The position numbers and the translations under genes are program-made. A stretch of DNA of 64,000 nucleotides from Oceanitalea sp047302425 (GTDB lineage: Bacteria > Actinomycetota > Actinomycetes > Actinomycetales > Actinomycetaceae), in NCBI RefSeq assembly GCF_047302425.1, contig NZ_CP154855.1, positions 1,612,001 to 1,676,000 of the forward strand. Reading direction: 5' to 3'. The notes beneath the pieces were generated by a model. That model ran no database searches. It worked only from the letters and a program-made list of their open reading frames with translations, and was not told where the DNA came from. Each line of letters begins with the position of its first letter. Position 1 is the first letter of the stretch. Below are positions 47,434 to 55,789 of the stretch, one piece after another.

Positions 47434-47439
47434 TACCGT
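47434..47439 (+). promoter_or_regulatory. Leaderless -10 box for the MFS gene
   Basis: TACCGT six bases before the GTG at 47446. Confidence 0.5.
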
Positions 47440-47445
47440 GGCGCG

Positions 47446-48705
47446 GTGAAGCGCCGCCTGCTCGACGTCCGCCCCCTGCGCGTGAGTGCGGCGTACCGAC
47501 GGCTGTGGGTGGGGACCTCGCTGTCCGCGGTCGGCGGGCAGATCGCCTCGGTGGCGGTGCTCTTCCAGGTGTGGGAGATGACGCACAGCCCGGTGTGGAC
47601 CGGCGCCGTGGGGCTCGCGCGGGCGGTGCCGCTCGTCGTGCTGGGGCTCGTGGGCGGGGCACTCGCCGACGCCGTCGACCGCCGCTCGCTCGTGCGGTGG
47701 ACGATGGTCGCGCAGGTCGTCACCGCGCTGGGCCTGGCCGTGCAGGCCCTGCTGGGCCTGGAGTCGCTGGCCGTGCTGCTCCTCCTCGTCGCCACCCAGG
47801 CGGCGTTCGGGGCGCTCGGCGCACCGGCGCAGCGCACCTTCCCGGTGCGGCTGCTCGGCCGCGAGCTCGTGGCGGCGGGGATCGCGCTGCAGCACCTGAG
47901 CTTCCAGGCCTCGATGCTCGTGGGGCCGGCGCTCGCGGGTGTCGTCCTCGGGCAGTGGGGGCTCACGCCGCCGTACCTCGTCCAGGCCGTCGCGTTCCTC
48001 GCCGCCCTCTACGCCGTCGTCCGCCTGCCGGCGATGCCGCCCACCGGGCAGGCGAGCGGGCGGGGGCCGCGTGCCGTCGTCGAGGGGATGCGGTACATCG
48101 TGGGGCGGCCCGTGCTCAGCGGCCTGTACGTCACCGACCTCGTCGCAACCCTCCTCGCCATGCCGATCGCGCTGTTCCCCGTCATCAACGAGGAGCGCTT
48201 CGGCGGCGACGCGGAGACGCTCGGGCTGTTCCTCAGCGCGGTCGCGGTCGGTGGGGTGGTCGCCGGCTTCGCCTCGGGAACGGTCACCCGCTCCGACCGG
48301 CCCGGCCTGGTCCAGCTGTGGGCCGCGGGCACGTGGGGCGCGGCGCTCGCCGTCTTCGGGCTGGTGGGGCCGCTGTGGCTGGCGCTCGCGGCACTGGTCG
48401 TCGCCGGCGCGGCGGACACCGTCTCCGTGATCTCCCGCGGTGCGGCCGTCCAGCTCGCCACGCCCGACAGCCACCGCGGGCGGGTGACCTCGGTGGAGCA
48501 CGTCATCGGCGTCGCCGGTCCGGAGATCGGCAACTTCCGCGCCGGCGTCGTCGCGGGAGCGACGAGCGCCGCCTTCGCCGCCGCGTCCGGCGGCCTGGCG
48601 TGCCTGGCGGGCATCGTCGTCGTCGCCGCCGTGAACCGCCCGCTGCGCCAGTTCCGCATCAGCCGCGACGTCCCCACCCCCGACGACGGCGCACGCCCCG
48701 CGTAG
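47446..48705 (+). CDS. MFS transporter (enterobactin-exporter type)
   Basis: A 419-residue major-facilitator protein of the MFS_3/EntS-like group. About twelve helices are visible, with AAYRRLWVGTSLSAVGGQIASVAV at the start, the loop 2-3 motif GALADAVDRRSLVRWTM and the mid-protein NEERFGGDAETLGLFLSAVAVGGV. Members export siderophores or drugs; the cargo is unknown. Starts at the leaderless GTG 47446. No iron-related gene is near. Confidence 0.9.
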   Translation: MKRRLLDVRPLRVSAAYRRLWVGTSLSAVGGQIASVAVLFQVWEMTHSPVWTGAVGLARAVPLVVLGLVGGALADAVDRRSLVRWTMVAQVVTALGLAVQALLGLESLAVLLLLVATQAAFGALGAPAQRTFPVRLLGRELVAAGIALQHLSFQASMLVGPALAGVVLGQWGLTPPYLVQAVAFLAALYAVVRLPAMPPTGQASGRGPRAVVEGMRYIVGRPVLSGLYVTDLVATLLAMPIALFPVINEERFGGDAETLGLFLSAVAVGGVVAGFASGTVTRSDRPGLVQLWAAGTWGAALAVFGLVGPLWLALAALVVAGAADTVSVISRGAAVQLATPDSHRGRVTSVEHVIGVAGPEIGNFRAGVVAGATSAAFAAASGGLACLAGIVVVAAVNRPLRQFRISRDVPTPDDGARPA

Positions 48706-48714
48706 GCGCGCGCC

Positions 48715-48720
48715 TACGAT
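48715..48720 (+). promoter_or_regulatory. Leaderless -10 box for the KANL3/Tex30-like gene
   Basis: TACGAT six bases before the GTG at 48727. Confidence 0.5.
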
Positions 48721-48726
48721 CGGGGG

Positions 48727-49344
48727 GTGAGCACCGACGTCGTCGAGATCCAGACCGCGCACGGGCCGGCGCGGGTGCACGTGCACCCCGCCGCCGACGC
48801 GCGCGGGCTGCTCATGCTCGGGCACGGTGCCGGCGGCGGGGTCGAGGCGCCCGACCTGCGCACCGCCACGGCCGTCGCCACCGAGCTGGGCTGGGCCGTC
48901 GCACTCGTCGAGCAGCCCTACCGGGTGGCCGGCCGCCGTGCCCCGGCACCCGCGAAGCAGCTGGACGCCGCGTGGGCCGACGTCGCCCTCCACCTGCGCG
49001 CCGGCCCCTTTGCGGGGCTGCCGCTCGTCGTCGGCGGACGCTCCTCGGGGGCGCGGGTCGCGTGCCGCACCGCCCAGGTGCTCGGCGCCGTCGGCGTCCT
49101 GTGCCTGGCCTTCCCGCTCCAGCCGCCCGGGAAGAACGAGCGGCCCAGCCGGCTGCCCGAGCTCGAGGGGGCGGGCATGCCCACGCTCGTCGTCCAGGGC
49201 GAGCGCGACGCCTTCGGGATGCCGCCGGAGGGACCCGACCGGTCCGTCGTCGTCGTGGCCGGCGACCACAGCCTCAAGAAGGACCAGGCCACCATCGGCG
49301 CGGCGGTGCGCACGTGGCTGACGGGGCTCACGCCGTCGTCGTGA
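48727..49344 (+). CDS. Alpha/beta hydrolase, KANL3/Tex30-like
   Basis: A 205-residue serine hydrolase of the dienelactone-hydrolase-like KANL3/Tex30 family. Visible: LLMLGHGAGGGVEAPDL near the N-terminus, nucleophile elbow VGGRSSGARVAC, the Asp in LVVQGERDAFGMP and His in VAGDHSLKKDQ. The substrate is unknown. Leaderless GTG start. Confidence 0.88.
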   Translation: MSTDVVEIQTAHGPARVHVHPAADARGLLMLGHGAGGGVEAPDLRTATAVATELGWAVALVEQPYRVAGRRAPAPAKQLDAAWADVALHLRAGPFAGLPLVVGGRSSGARVACRTAQVLGAVGVLCLAFPLQPPGKNERPSRLPELEGAGMPTLVVQGERDAFGMPPEGPDRSVVVVAGDHSLKKDQATIGAAVRTWLTGLTPSS

Positions 49345-49402
49345 GATGCCCGCTCGCCCGACCCGGGCGAGACTCGTCGGGAAGCCGACGGAAGGACGCA
49401 CC

Positions 49403-50074
49403 ATGACCATCCACGTGGAGCCCGGCACGATCGTGCTGTACTCCGACGTCGCGTGCGGGTGGGCGACGCTCGCCCTGCACCGCTTCTACGCCGCCCGCGC
49501 GGAGGCGGGGCTGGAGGACGCCGTCCGCGTGGACCACCGGTTGTTCCTGCTCGAGGACGTCAACGCCTTCCCGCTGCCGCTCGACTTCGTCTCGAACGAG
49601 GTGCCGGTCTTCGCCGAGCTGGCCCCGGACTTCGGCTTCCAGCGCTGGCAGGGCAAGGAGTCGGAGTGGCCCGTGACCACGCTGCTCGCCAACGAGGCTG
49701 TCCACGCCGCCAAGGCGCAGGGCCCGGCCGCCTCCGAGGAGCTCGACCTCGCGCTGCGCCGCGCGCTCTTCGCCGAGAGCCGCACGGTGAGCATGCTGCA
49801 CGAGATCCTCGACGTCGCCGAGTCCTGCCCCTCCGTCGACGTCGCCGTCTTGCGGGAGGCGCTCGACGACGGCCGCGCCCGCGGGCCGATGATGCGCGAC
49901 TACCGCGCCCACCGGGAGGAGATCCAGGGCAGCCCGCACTTCTTCCTCGCCGACGGCAGCGACGTCCACAACCCGGGCATCGAGTTCCACCTCGAGGACG
50001 ACGCGCCCGTCGTCGACAGCGACGACACCGACGCGATGGCCCGACTCGTGCGCCAGGCCGCCGGCGCCCACTGA
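49403..50074 (+). CDS. DsbA-like (FrnE-type) thioredoxin-fold protein without CxxC
   Basis: A 223-residue DsbA-fold protein of the 2-hydroxychromene-isomerase/FrnE class. In this class the start is usually D-x-x-CPWC or CPWCY; here the equivalent is YSDVACGWATLALHRF, so only one Cys remains and disulfide exchange is unlikely. Other landmarks are the RLFLLEDVN strand-helix, and GSPHFFLADGSDVHNPGIEFH with the cis-Pro. RBS GGAAGGA. Followed 23 bases later by an F420-type oxidoreductase gene, probably in one operon. Confidence 0.85.
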   Translation: MTIHVEPGTIVLYSDVACGWATLALHRFYAARAEAGLEDAVRVDHRLFLLEDVNAFPLPLDFVSNEVPVFAELAPDFGFQRWQGKESEWPVTTLLANEAVHAAKAQGPAASEELDLALRRALFAESRTVSMLHEILDVAESCPSVDVAVLREALDDGRARGPMMRDYRAHREEIQGSPHFFLADGSDVHNPGIEFHLEDDAPVVDSDDTDAMARLVRQAAGAH

Positions 50075-50097
50075 CCCCGCACCGACAAGGAGATGCC

Positions 50098-51051
50098 ATG
50101 AAGCTCGGCTACAAGCTCGCCGCGGAGGCCTACGGCCCCGAGGAGCTCATCCGCCAGGCCGTGCGCGCCGAGGAGGTCGGCTACGACTTCGTCGAGATCA
50201 GCGACCACTTCCACCCCTGGCTCGACAACCAGGGCCACAGCCCCTTCGCCTGGTCGGTCCTCGCCGCCATCGCCGCCCGCACCGAGCGCATCGGCCTCGT
50301 CACCGGCGTCACGTGCCCGACCATGCGGTACCACCCGGCGATCGTCGCCCAGGCCGCGGCGACGACGGCGCTCATCTCCGGTGGCCGCTTCACCCTGGGC
50401 GTGGGCTCGGGGGAACGGCTCAACGAGCACGTCGTCGGCAAGGCGTGGCCCTCGGCGACCGTGCGCCAGGACATGCTGCGCGAGGCGCTGGAGATCATCC
50501 GGCTGCTGTGGCAGGGCGGTTACCAGAGCTACGACGGGCGCTACCTCCAGCTCGAGGACGCCCGCGTCTTCGACCTTCCCGAGGAGCTGCCGCGCATCGC
50601 CGTCGCGGCCGGCGGCCCGCAGGCGGCGCGGCTGGCCGGCGAGCTCGGGGACGGCCTGTTCACCACCGAGCCCGACCCCTCGCTCATCGAGGAGTTCCGC
50701 GGCGCGGGCGGGAACGGGCCGCTGTACGCCGAGGCGCCGCTCGCCTACGCGGCCACCGAGGACGAGGCCGCCGCCCACGCGCTGGAGACCAGCCGCTGGG
50801 CGCTCACCGGGTGGAAGGTGATGTCCGAGCTGCCCAACCCGGTGAACTTCGACGCCGCCACGGCCACTGTCCGCGAGGAGGACGTGCGCGAGCAGTTCGC
50901 CTGCGGGCCCGACGTCGAGCGGCACCTCACGACGATCCGCCAGTTCACCGACGCGGGCTACGACCACGTGGTCACGATGAACGTCGGCCCGGACCCCGAC
51001 GCGTTCCTCGACTTCTTCGGCTCCGAGCTGCGGCCGCACTTGCTTGGCTGA
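50098..51051 (+). CDS. LLM-class F420-dependent oxidoreductase
   Basis: A 317-residue TIM-barrel flavin/F420 enzyme of the luciferase-like superfamily, near the F420-dependent glucose-6-phosphate dehydrogenase-like G6PDH family. Landmarks: EEVGYDFVEISDHFHPWLDNQGHSPFAW, GVTCPTMRYHPAIVAQAAATTALISGGRF, LGVGSGERLNEHVVG, and IAVAAGGPQAARLAGELGDGLFTT. The length is typical. The hydride donor may be F420, which many actinobacteria make; no F420 synthesis gene is in the window. RBS AAGGAGAT. Confidence 0.9.
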   Translation: MKLGYKLAAEAYGPEELIRQAVRAEEVGYDFVEISDHFHPWLDNQGHSPFAWSVLAAIAARTERIGLVTGVTCPTMRYHPAIVAQAAATTALISGGRFTLGVGSGERLNEHVVGKAWPSATVRQDMLREALEIIRLLWQGGYQSYDGRYLQLEDARVFDLPEELPRIAVAAGGPQAARLAGELGDGLFTTEPDPSLIEEFRGAGGNGPLYAEAPLAYAATEDEAAAHALETSRWALTGWKVMSELPNPVNFDAATATVREEDVREQFACGPDVERHLTTIRQFTDAGYDHVVTMNVGPDPDAFLDFFGSELRPHLLG

Positions 51052-51057
51052 GGGGCC

Positions 51058-51621
51058 CTACGGTGCGGGGCGGACCAGCTCGGCGGGCACGACGTCCACC
51101 GGGAAGGGGGCGGTGAGGGCCGCCCGGTCCGCTCCGCGCGCGTGCGCCGTGGTGACGTACCCGCCGTCGTCGTCGAGGTCCAGCGCGAGGAGGGACGGCT
51201 CCGCCGGGTCGACGACCCAGTAGGACTGCACGCCGCTCTCCTCGTACTTTGAGCGCTTGAGCAGGAGGTCCTTGCGCCGCGTGGAGGGGGAGAGGACCTC
51301 GACGGCGAGCACGAGCGGCGCGGTGATGTTCTTGACCTCCACGTCCTCGTTCCGGACGACGAGCAGGTCCGGCTGGAGCGACGTGCGGCGGTCGGGCCGC
51401 CAGTCGACGGGGGAGAGGAAGACCTCGTAGCCGGGTGGGCAGGCCGCGCGCAGCACGACGTAGAGGTTGCCGATCGCCCGCTGGTGGGCCAGCACGGGTG
51501 CCGGGGTCACGAGCAGCAGCCCGTCGAGCAGCTCGTACTGCAGACCGTCGTCGGGGAGGCGGTCGAGGTCATCGACCGTCCACTCCTCGCCGGTGCGCGG
51601 CATCACCGTCATGACGCCCAT
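51058..51621 (-). CDS. Uma2-family (DUF820) putative endonuclease
   Basis: A 187-residue protein of the PD-(D/E)xK Uma2/DUF820 family. Order: EEWTVDDLDRLPDDGLQYELLDGLLLVTPAP (start helix and Glu), LQPDLLVVRNEDV (Asp), LAVEVLSPSTRRKDLLLKRSKYEESGVQSYWVVDP (Glu...Lys and the YxxxGVxxYW signature). The nuclease site seems intact. Role unknown; these genes are often present in several copies, especially in cyanobacteria and actinobacteria. Start ATG at 51621, RBS AAGGGAG. Confidence 0.88.
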   Translation of the reverse strand: MGVMTVMPRTGEEWTVDDLDRLPDDGLQYELLDGLLLVTPAPVLAHQRAIGNLYVVLRAACPPGYEVFLSPVDWRPDRRTSLQPDLLVVRNEDVEVKNITAPLVLAVEVLSPSTRRKDLLLKRSKYEESGVQSYWVVDPAEPSLLALDLDDDGGYVTTAHARGADRAALTAPFPVDVVPAELVRPAP

Positions 51622-51699
51622 CGTGCTCCCTTCGCTGGTCCCTGTCACTGGTGGGTGGAGCACAGGGACACCCCGGACTACGGCGCCGCCGCCCCGGGC

Positions 51700-52056
51700 T
51701 CAGGGTTCGACGTCGTCGGCGTCCTCGGCACCGGCGGCGGCGAGCACACGCTCGCCCAGCGCCGTCTCCAGGCTCTCGAGGAGGAGGTAGACGACGCCTG
51801 CGGCGAAGGGCGCCAAGGCCCACACGGCCGCGTGGGACATGAGCGTGCCGAGGAGCCACGTCGCCCCCAGCCCGCCGAGGACGGACACGATGTTGAGGCT
51901 CGTGCCCACCGCCAGGACGTGCGACCGGTGCTGCGGCATCGGACGGCGGAACCCGCGGGAGAGCACCGCCTCGAGCAGCGTGAAGGACAGCACCGCCCCG
52001 GTGGCGAAGAGGAAGATCATCCCGGGATCGGGCGTACCCACGGTCGCCTGGAGCAT
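51700..52056 (-). CDS. Small membrane protein of unknown function
   Basis: A 118-residue protein with three likely helices (MIFLFATGAVLSFTLLEAVL; VLAVGTSLNIVSVLGGLGATWLLG; AVWALAPFAAGVVYLLLESLE), separated by a basic loop RGFRRPMPQHRSHV. The frame extends upstream to 52221, but the N-terminal part there looks non-coding, and ATG 52056 has a GGTGAG site. I recognise no family. Transcribed ahead of the Uma2 gene on the same strand. Confidence 0.6.
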   Translation of the reverse strand: MLQATVGTPDPGMIFLFATGAVLSFTLLEAVLSRGFRRPMPQHRSHVLAVGTSLNIVSVLGGLGATWLLGTLMSHAAVWALAPFAAGVVYLLLESLETALGERVLAAAGAEDADDVEP

Positions 52057-52326
52057 CCCGAGCTCACCGTCACGAGGATCGAGAACCCGAAGGTCGTGCT
52101 CTCCCGGCCCACAGTGCTCCTCAGCCCCCGCACCACCGTGCTCGTGCTCCGGCCGTCCTCGTCGTCCCTGGCCACCTCGTGCTCCTTCCCTCTGCCGACC
52201 TGGCTCCCGGCAGGTTCGCACCGAACGCCGGGTACCGCCCGTCGCAGGGGGCGACGCCCGGTGCCCGTAGGCTGTGGGGCGGGCTCGGGGGAGCCGCTCA
52301 TGGACCAGTCGTGGAACGGGTGAGGC

Positions 52327-53223
52327 ATGTCAAAGGGTGCTGCGCGCAGCCGGGGCAAGCAGCTGGCGTGGATGGTGCCGACGGCGCTGGTGGCGCTCGT
52401 CGTCGTCGTGCTCCTCGCACGGTGGCTGCGCGAGGTGCCGGCCGTGGCCGGGTTCATCAACGACTACCCAGGCACCACCGAGCTGCCGGAGACGGCGCCG
52501 GTCGGGCTGCCGGCGTGGGTGGGCTGGCAGCACTTCCTCAACGCCTTCCTCCTCGTCTTCATCGTCCGCAGCGGCTGGCTCATCCGCACGACCCAGCGCC
52601 CCAAGGGGCACTGGCAACCGAGGAGGCCCGCGCGCGGGAAGAAGCCGGTGCGCATCAGCCTCAACCTGTGGCTCCACCTCGCCGCGGACGTGCTGTGGAC
52701 CCTCAACGGGCTCGTCTTCGTCGTCCTCATCTTCGTCACCGGCCACTGGATGCGGCTCGTGCCGACGAGCTGGGACGTCTTCCCCCACGCGCTGTCGGTG
52801 GGCATCCAGTACCTGTCCCTCGACTGGCCGACCCACGGCAGCTGGGTCAACTACAACGCCCTCCAGCTGCTCTTCTACTTCCTCACCGTCTTCGTCGCGG
52901 CGCCGCTGGCACTGGTCACCGGGCTGCGGATGTCCCCGGTGTGGCCCGCGAGCTGGCGCTTCGTGCCGATGAGCCTGGCCCGGGCGCTGCACTTCCCGCT
53001 CATGGTCTACTTCGTCGCCTTCACGGTCGTCCACGTGACGCTCGTGCTGGCCACCGACGCCCAGGGCAACCTCAACCACATGTTCGCCGCCCGCAACGAC
53101 GGCAGCTGGCTCGGCCTCGTCTACTTCGGCATCGCCCTGGCGCTCATGGTCGCGGCCTGGGTGCTGGCCAAGCCCGTCTTCACCCAGCCGGTCGCCGCGC
53201 TCACCGGGAAGGTCACCCGGTAG
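52327..53223 (+). CDS. Cytochrome b561/thiosulfate-reductase-b-like membrane protein
   Basis: A 298-residue membrane protein of the cytochrome b/b6-domain type. Several helices are visible: VALVVVVLLARWL at the N-terminus, WQHFLNAFLLVFIVRSGW, LWLHLAADVLWTLNGLVFVVLIFV, NALQLLFYFLTVFVAAPLALVTGL and LHFPLMVYFVAFTVVHVTLVL. The His residues in WQHF, LWLHL, ALHF and VVHV are placed as haem ligands. It may be the membrane anchor for an oxidoreductase; no catalytic partner lies nearby. ATG 52327 has only a weak site (GGTGAGG). The gap 52057-52326 upstream holds no other gene; a TAGGCT box at 52268 may be its -10. Confidence 0.75.
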   Translation: MSKGAARSRGKQLAWMVPTALVALVVVVLLARWLREVPAVAGFINDYPGTTELPETAPVGLPAWVGWQHFLNAFLLVFIVRSGWLIRTTQRPKGHWQPRRPARGKKPVRISLNLWLHLAADVLWTLNGLVFVVLIFVTGHWMRLVPTSWDVFPHALSVGIQYLSLDWPTHGSWVNYNALQLLFYFLTVFVAAPLALVTGLRMSPVWPASWRFVPMSLARALHFPLMVYFVAFTVVHVTLVLATDAQGNLNHMFAARNDGSWLGLVYFGIALALMVAAWVLAKPVFTQPVAALTGKVTR

Positions 53224-53241
53224 CGCGGCAGCCCCTGCAGG

Positions 53242-53658
53242 TCAGGTGTTCGGCTCCTCCGCGGAGATGTCGGCGAGGGCCGAGGTCGGGTCGCGGTCGA
53301 TGGCGAGGTCGCCGATCGACAGGATGCCCACGAGACTGCCGCCTTGAAGCACGGGGATGCGCCGCACGGCCCGCTCGCGCATGAGCCGCACCGCCTCTGC
53401 GGCGTCGGTGTCCGGCGTCGTCGTCACGAGGTCCTGGCTGCAGGCCTGACGCACCGGGTCCTCGGGGGAGCGGCCGGCCGCGACGATGCGCACGACGATG
53501 TCCCGGTCGGTGACGATCCCGACCACCTCGCCGTCGTCGACGACGACGACGGCGCCCACGTCGCCCGACGCGAGCAGCTCGGCGGCGTCCCGAACGGTGC
53601 GGTTCGCCTCGATCGTCGTGGGGTTGGGGGTCATGCTCTCTGCGACGGTCCCGGCCAT
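53242..53658 (-). CDS. Two-CBS-domain protein
   Basis: A 138-residue protein that is just a CBS pair (Bateman module), which binds adenine nucleotides or related ligands. CBS1: ESMTPNPTTIEANRTVRDAAELLASGDVGAVVVVDDGEVVGIVTDRDIV; CBS2: CSQDLVTTTPDTDAAEAVRLMRERAVRRIPVLQGGSLVGILSIGDLAI. Hypoxia- and stress-induced actinobacterial CBS pairs look like this. Start ATG 53658 with RBS GGGAGA. Confidence 0.92.
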   Translation of the reverse strand: MAGTVAESMTPNPTTIEANRTVRDAAELLASGDVGAVVVVDDGEVVGIVTDRDIVVRIVAAGRSPEDPVRQACSQDLVTTTPDTDAAEAVRLMRERAVRRIPVLQGGSLVGILSIGDLAIDRDPTSALADISAEEPNT

Positions 53659-53847
53659 GGCTGTCTCCCTGGTGGTGTGTCTGCGGTCACATCCAGGGTG
53701 GGCCGGGCAGCTCGCGTGCGCATCCGGGAATGCCGCGGCGGGGGCGGTGGTTGGACCAGGTGACCGGCCCGGTTTCACACCCCCGGGCTCCAACACAAGC
53801 CGCTACGAGCGGCCACTCGCCGTGAGGCGGTTGGCCGGGCCGGTCCC

Positions 53848-54933
53848 CTACTCGCAGCCCACGCCGTCACCGTCGCGGTCGAGGTGACGGGCGTAGCCGG
53901 GGTCTCCGGCGTAGACGGGCGCGGCTCCCGCCTCGCGGGCCGCCGTGCAGTTCTTGTAGTAGGCGCTCCCGCCCGACGACGACGGCGCCTCGGCCTGTGC
54001 CGCGCTCTCCCGCTCGGCGCGGGCTCCTTCCTCGGCGCGGGCGGCCTCCTCGGCCGCGCGGGCAGCCTCCTCGGCCGCCGCGCGCTCGGCCTCCTCGGCG
54101 GCGCGCCGCTCGGCCTCCTCGCGTGCCAGCCGCTCGGCCTCCTCGCGCGCGAGCCGCTCCTCCTCCGCGGCCCGCTCGTCCGCCATGGTCTCCTCGGCCT
54201 CGGCCACCCGCGTGGTCCACGCCTCGACGTCGTCGCGCAGCGTCCACCGCTCACCGGTGAACGCGACGAGCGGGAAGGTCGTGTCGTCGCCGTCGAGAAG
54301 CGTGGCGAGGGCGGCACCGGCGGCGGCCACCGTCGCGGCCTCCGCCGACCAGCGGTCGATCTCCTCGAGCGTCCCGCTCCTGACACCGGCCTCGAGCTGC
54401 TCGACCTCCTCGCCGTAGGCGCGGACCTGGGCGGGCAGCGTGCACGTCGTCGTCTCCGAGAAGAGCCCCAGCCCCTCGACCTCGGCGGCCTGCTGCGCGG
54501 TGAGGACGGCGTCGTAGAAGCGCCGGTTGGGCTCCTCGACGACGGCGACGCCCAGTCCCGCCCGGGCGATCTCCTCGTTGACGAGCGCGCCCTCGTCGAG
54601 CACGCCGGCGAGCGTGTGGCCCTCGTTGTCGACCCGCTCCTCGTCGTACTCCAGCGTCACCTCGGTGCCGGGCGGGATCCGCTCGGCGAGGAAGGCGACG
54701 GCCTCGTCGTGGAGGCACTCCCCGGCGTCGGGGGTGAGGACGTTGAGCAGGCGCACCCGCTGCTTCTCGCCGTCCACGACGACGTCGACCGTGTGGCCGT
54801 CCACGACCGCCGCCACGGTCGTGCTCGTCTCCGGGCCGCCGGCCACGGCGACACCGCCGACGACGAGGAGGGCGGCAGTGACGATGCCGACGCCGAGCTT
54901 GTGATGGCTGAGGAACGCGCGGGCGTCGGACAT
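53848..54933 (-). CDS. Membrane-bound SNase-like protein with Excalibur domain
   Basis: A 361-residue protein: a short cytoplasmic lead, a membrane or signal helix (VGIVTAALLVVGGVAVAGG, about 14-32), a staphylococcal-nuclease-like OB-fold (about 40-150; VAAVVDGHTVDVVVDGEKQRVRLLNVLTPDAGE), a helical part, then a Glu/Ala/Arg-rich coiled coil with AREEAERLAREEAERR repeats (about 265-315), and a C-terminal Excalibur calcium-binding motif ending HLDRDGDGVGCE. Nuclease residues look degraded: the DGDT Asp is His and the GIDTPE Asp/Glu are Leu/Asp. It is probably a surface protein that binds calcium rather than a working nuclease. RBS GGAAGG. Confidence 0.85.
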   Translation of the reverse strand: MSDARAFLSHHKLGVGIVTAALLVVGGVAVAGGPETSTTVAAVVDGHTVDVVVDGEKQRVRLLNVLTPDAGECLHDEAVAFLAERIPPGTEVTLEYDEERVDNEGHTLAGVLDEGALVNEEIARAGLGVAVVEEPNRRFYDAVLTAQQAAEVEGLGLFSETTTCTLPAQVRAYGEEVEQLEAGVRSGTLEEIDRWSAEAATVAAAGAALATLLDGDDTTFPLVAFTGERWTLRDDVEAWTTRVAEAEETMADERAAEEERLAREEAERLAREEAERRAAEEAERAAAEEAARAAEEAARAEEGARAERESAAQAEAPSSSGGSAYYKNCTAAREAGAAPVYAGDPGYARHLDRDGDGVGCE

Positions 54934-55035
54934 GGGTGGGCCTTCCGGGAGCGGGCGCGGCCGGGCACCGCTCGCGCGGCCGCATCGCTCGCACGATCGG
55001 CCGTGGCGAGGCGGAGATGAGGAGTCGGGCGCGTG

Positions 55036-55041
55036 TACGGT
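55036..55041 (+). promoter_or_regulatory. Leaderless -10 box for the thioesterase gene
   Basis: TACGGT six bases before the ATG at 55048. Confidence 0.5.
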
Positions 55042-55047
55042 GCGGGG

Positions 55048-55581
55048 ATGTCCCGCCAGCTCCACCTCCTCCTGGCCACCGCGAAGCCGCGCCGCTCGAT
55101 CGGGCTGGACGTACTCGCGCCGTCGACCACCACGCTGCGCGTGCTGCCGACCGACCTGGACCTGTACCTCCACGTCAACAACGGCACCTACCTCCAGATG
55201 ATGGACGTCGCCCGCAGCAACTACATCGCCGACGTCGGCGGCTTCCCGCGCCTGGGCGAGAAGCGCTGGTACCCGGTCGTCGCCGCCTCGACGATGACCT
55301 ACCGCCGCTCCCTGCGCCTGGGTGACCGCGTCGAGATCACCACGCGCGTCATCGGCTGGGACGAGCGGGTCGCCTACCTCGAGCAGGTCTTCACCCGGCG
55401 CGGGGAGCGCTGCGCGCGCGGCATCGTCGCCGGCCGCTTCCTCACCCGCGGGACGGGGGAGCGGGTGCCCGCGCCGCACGTCGTCGCGCACCTCGCCGGC
55501 CGCGAGCTCACCTCCCCGCAGCTCCCCGACGACGTCGTGCGCTGGGCGCGCGCCGTCGACGTCGCCCACCGCGGCGCGTGA
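55048..55581 (+). CDS. Acyl-CoA thioesterase (hot-dog fold)
   Basis: A 177-residue hot-dog protein of the YbgC/FcbC-like thioesterase group. Core: LDLYLHVNNGTYLQMMDVARSNYI, then YPVVAASTMTYRRSLRLGDRVEITTRVIGWDERVAYLEQVFTRRGE. The family's active-site Asp is replaced by Asn in HVNNG, as in the actinobacterial variant. The acyl-CoA substrate is unknown. The ATG at 55048 is leaderless; a GTG at 55033 is in frame. It is divergent from the SNase-like gene. Confidence 0.88.
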   Translation: MSRQLHLLLATAKPRRSIGLDVLAPSTTTLRVLPTDLDLYLHVNNGTYLQMMDVARSNYIADVGGFPRLGEKRWYPVVAASTMTYRRSLRLGDRVEITTRVIGWDERVAYLEQVFTRRGERCARGIVAGRFLTRGTGERVPAPHVVAHLAGRELTSPQLPDDVVRWARAVDVAHRGA

Positions 55582-55789
55582 CATCGCCCACCCCCGATGG
55601 TCGAGGCACGACGGGCGCGTGGGGGTAGGGTGAGGACGTCGCGGTGGTCAGCCGGCCGGATCGCTCCGGTCGCGGACCTGCTGCAGCGAGTCTCCCGGCG
55701 AGGCTGGACCATCTGACGTCCGTCGCCCCGGGTGCTGCGTGTGGGCCGGCCTTGCCGCGATGTGTGTCGTCACTCCGGAGGAGGAGTCT

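Noticed and set aside
52179..53384. 401-codon plus-strand frame over the cytochrome b561-like gene
   Set aside because: Arg/Ala/His-rich shadow; the membrane protein in the other frame is convincing.
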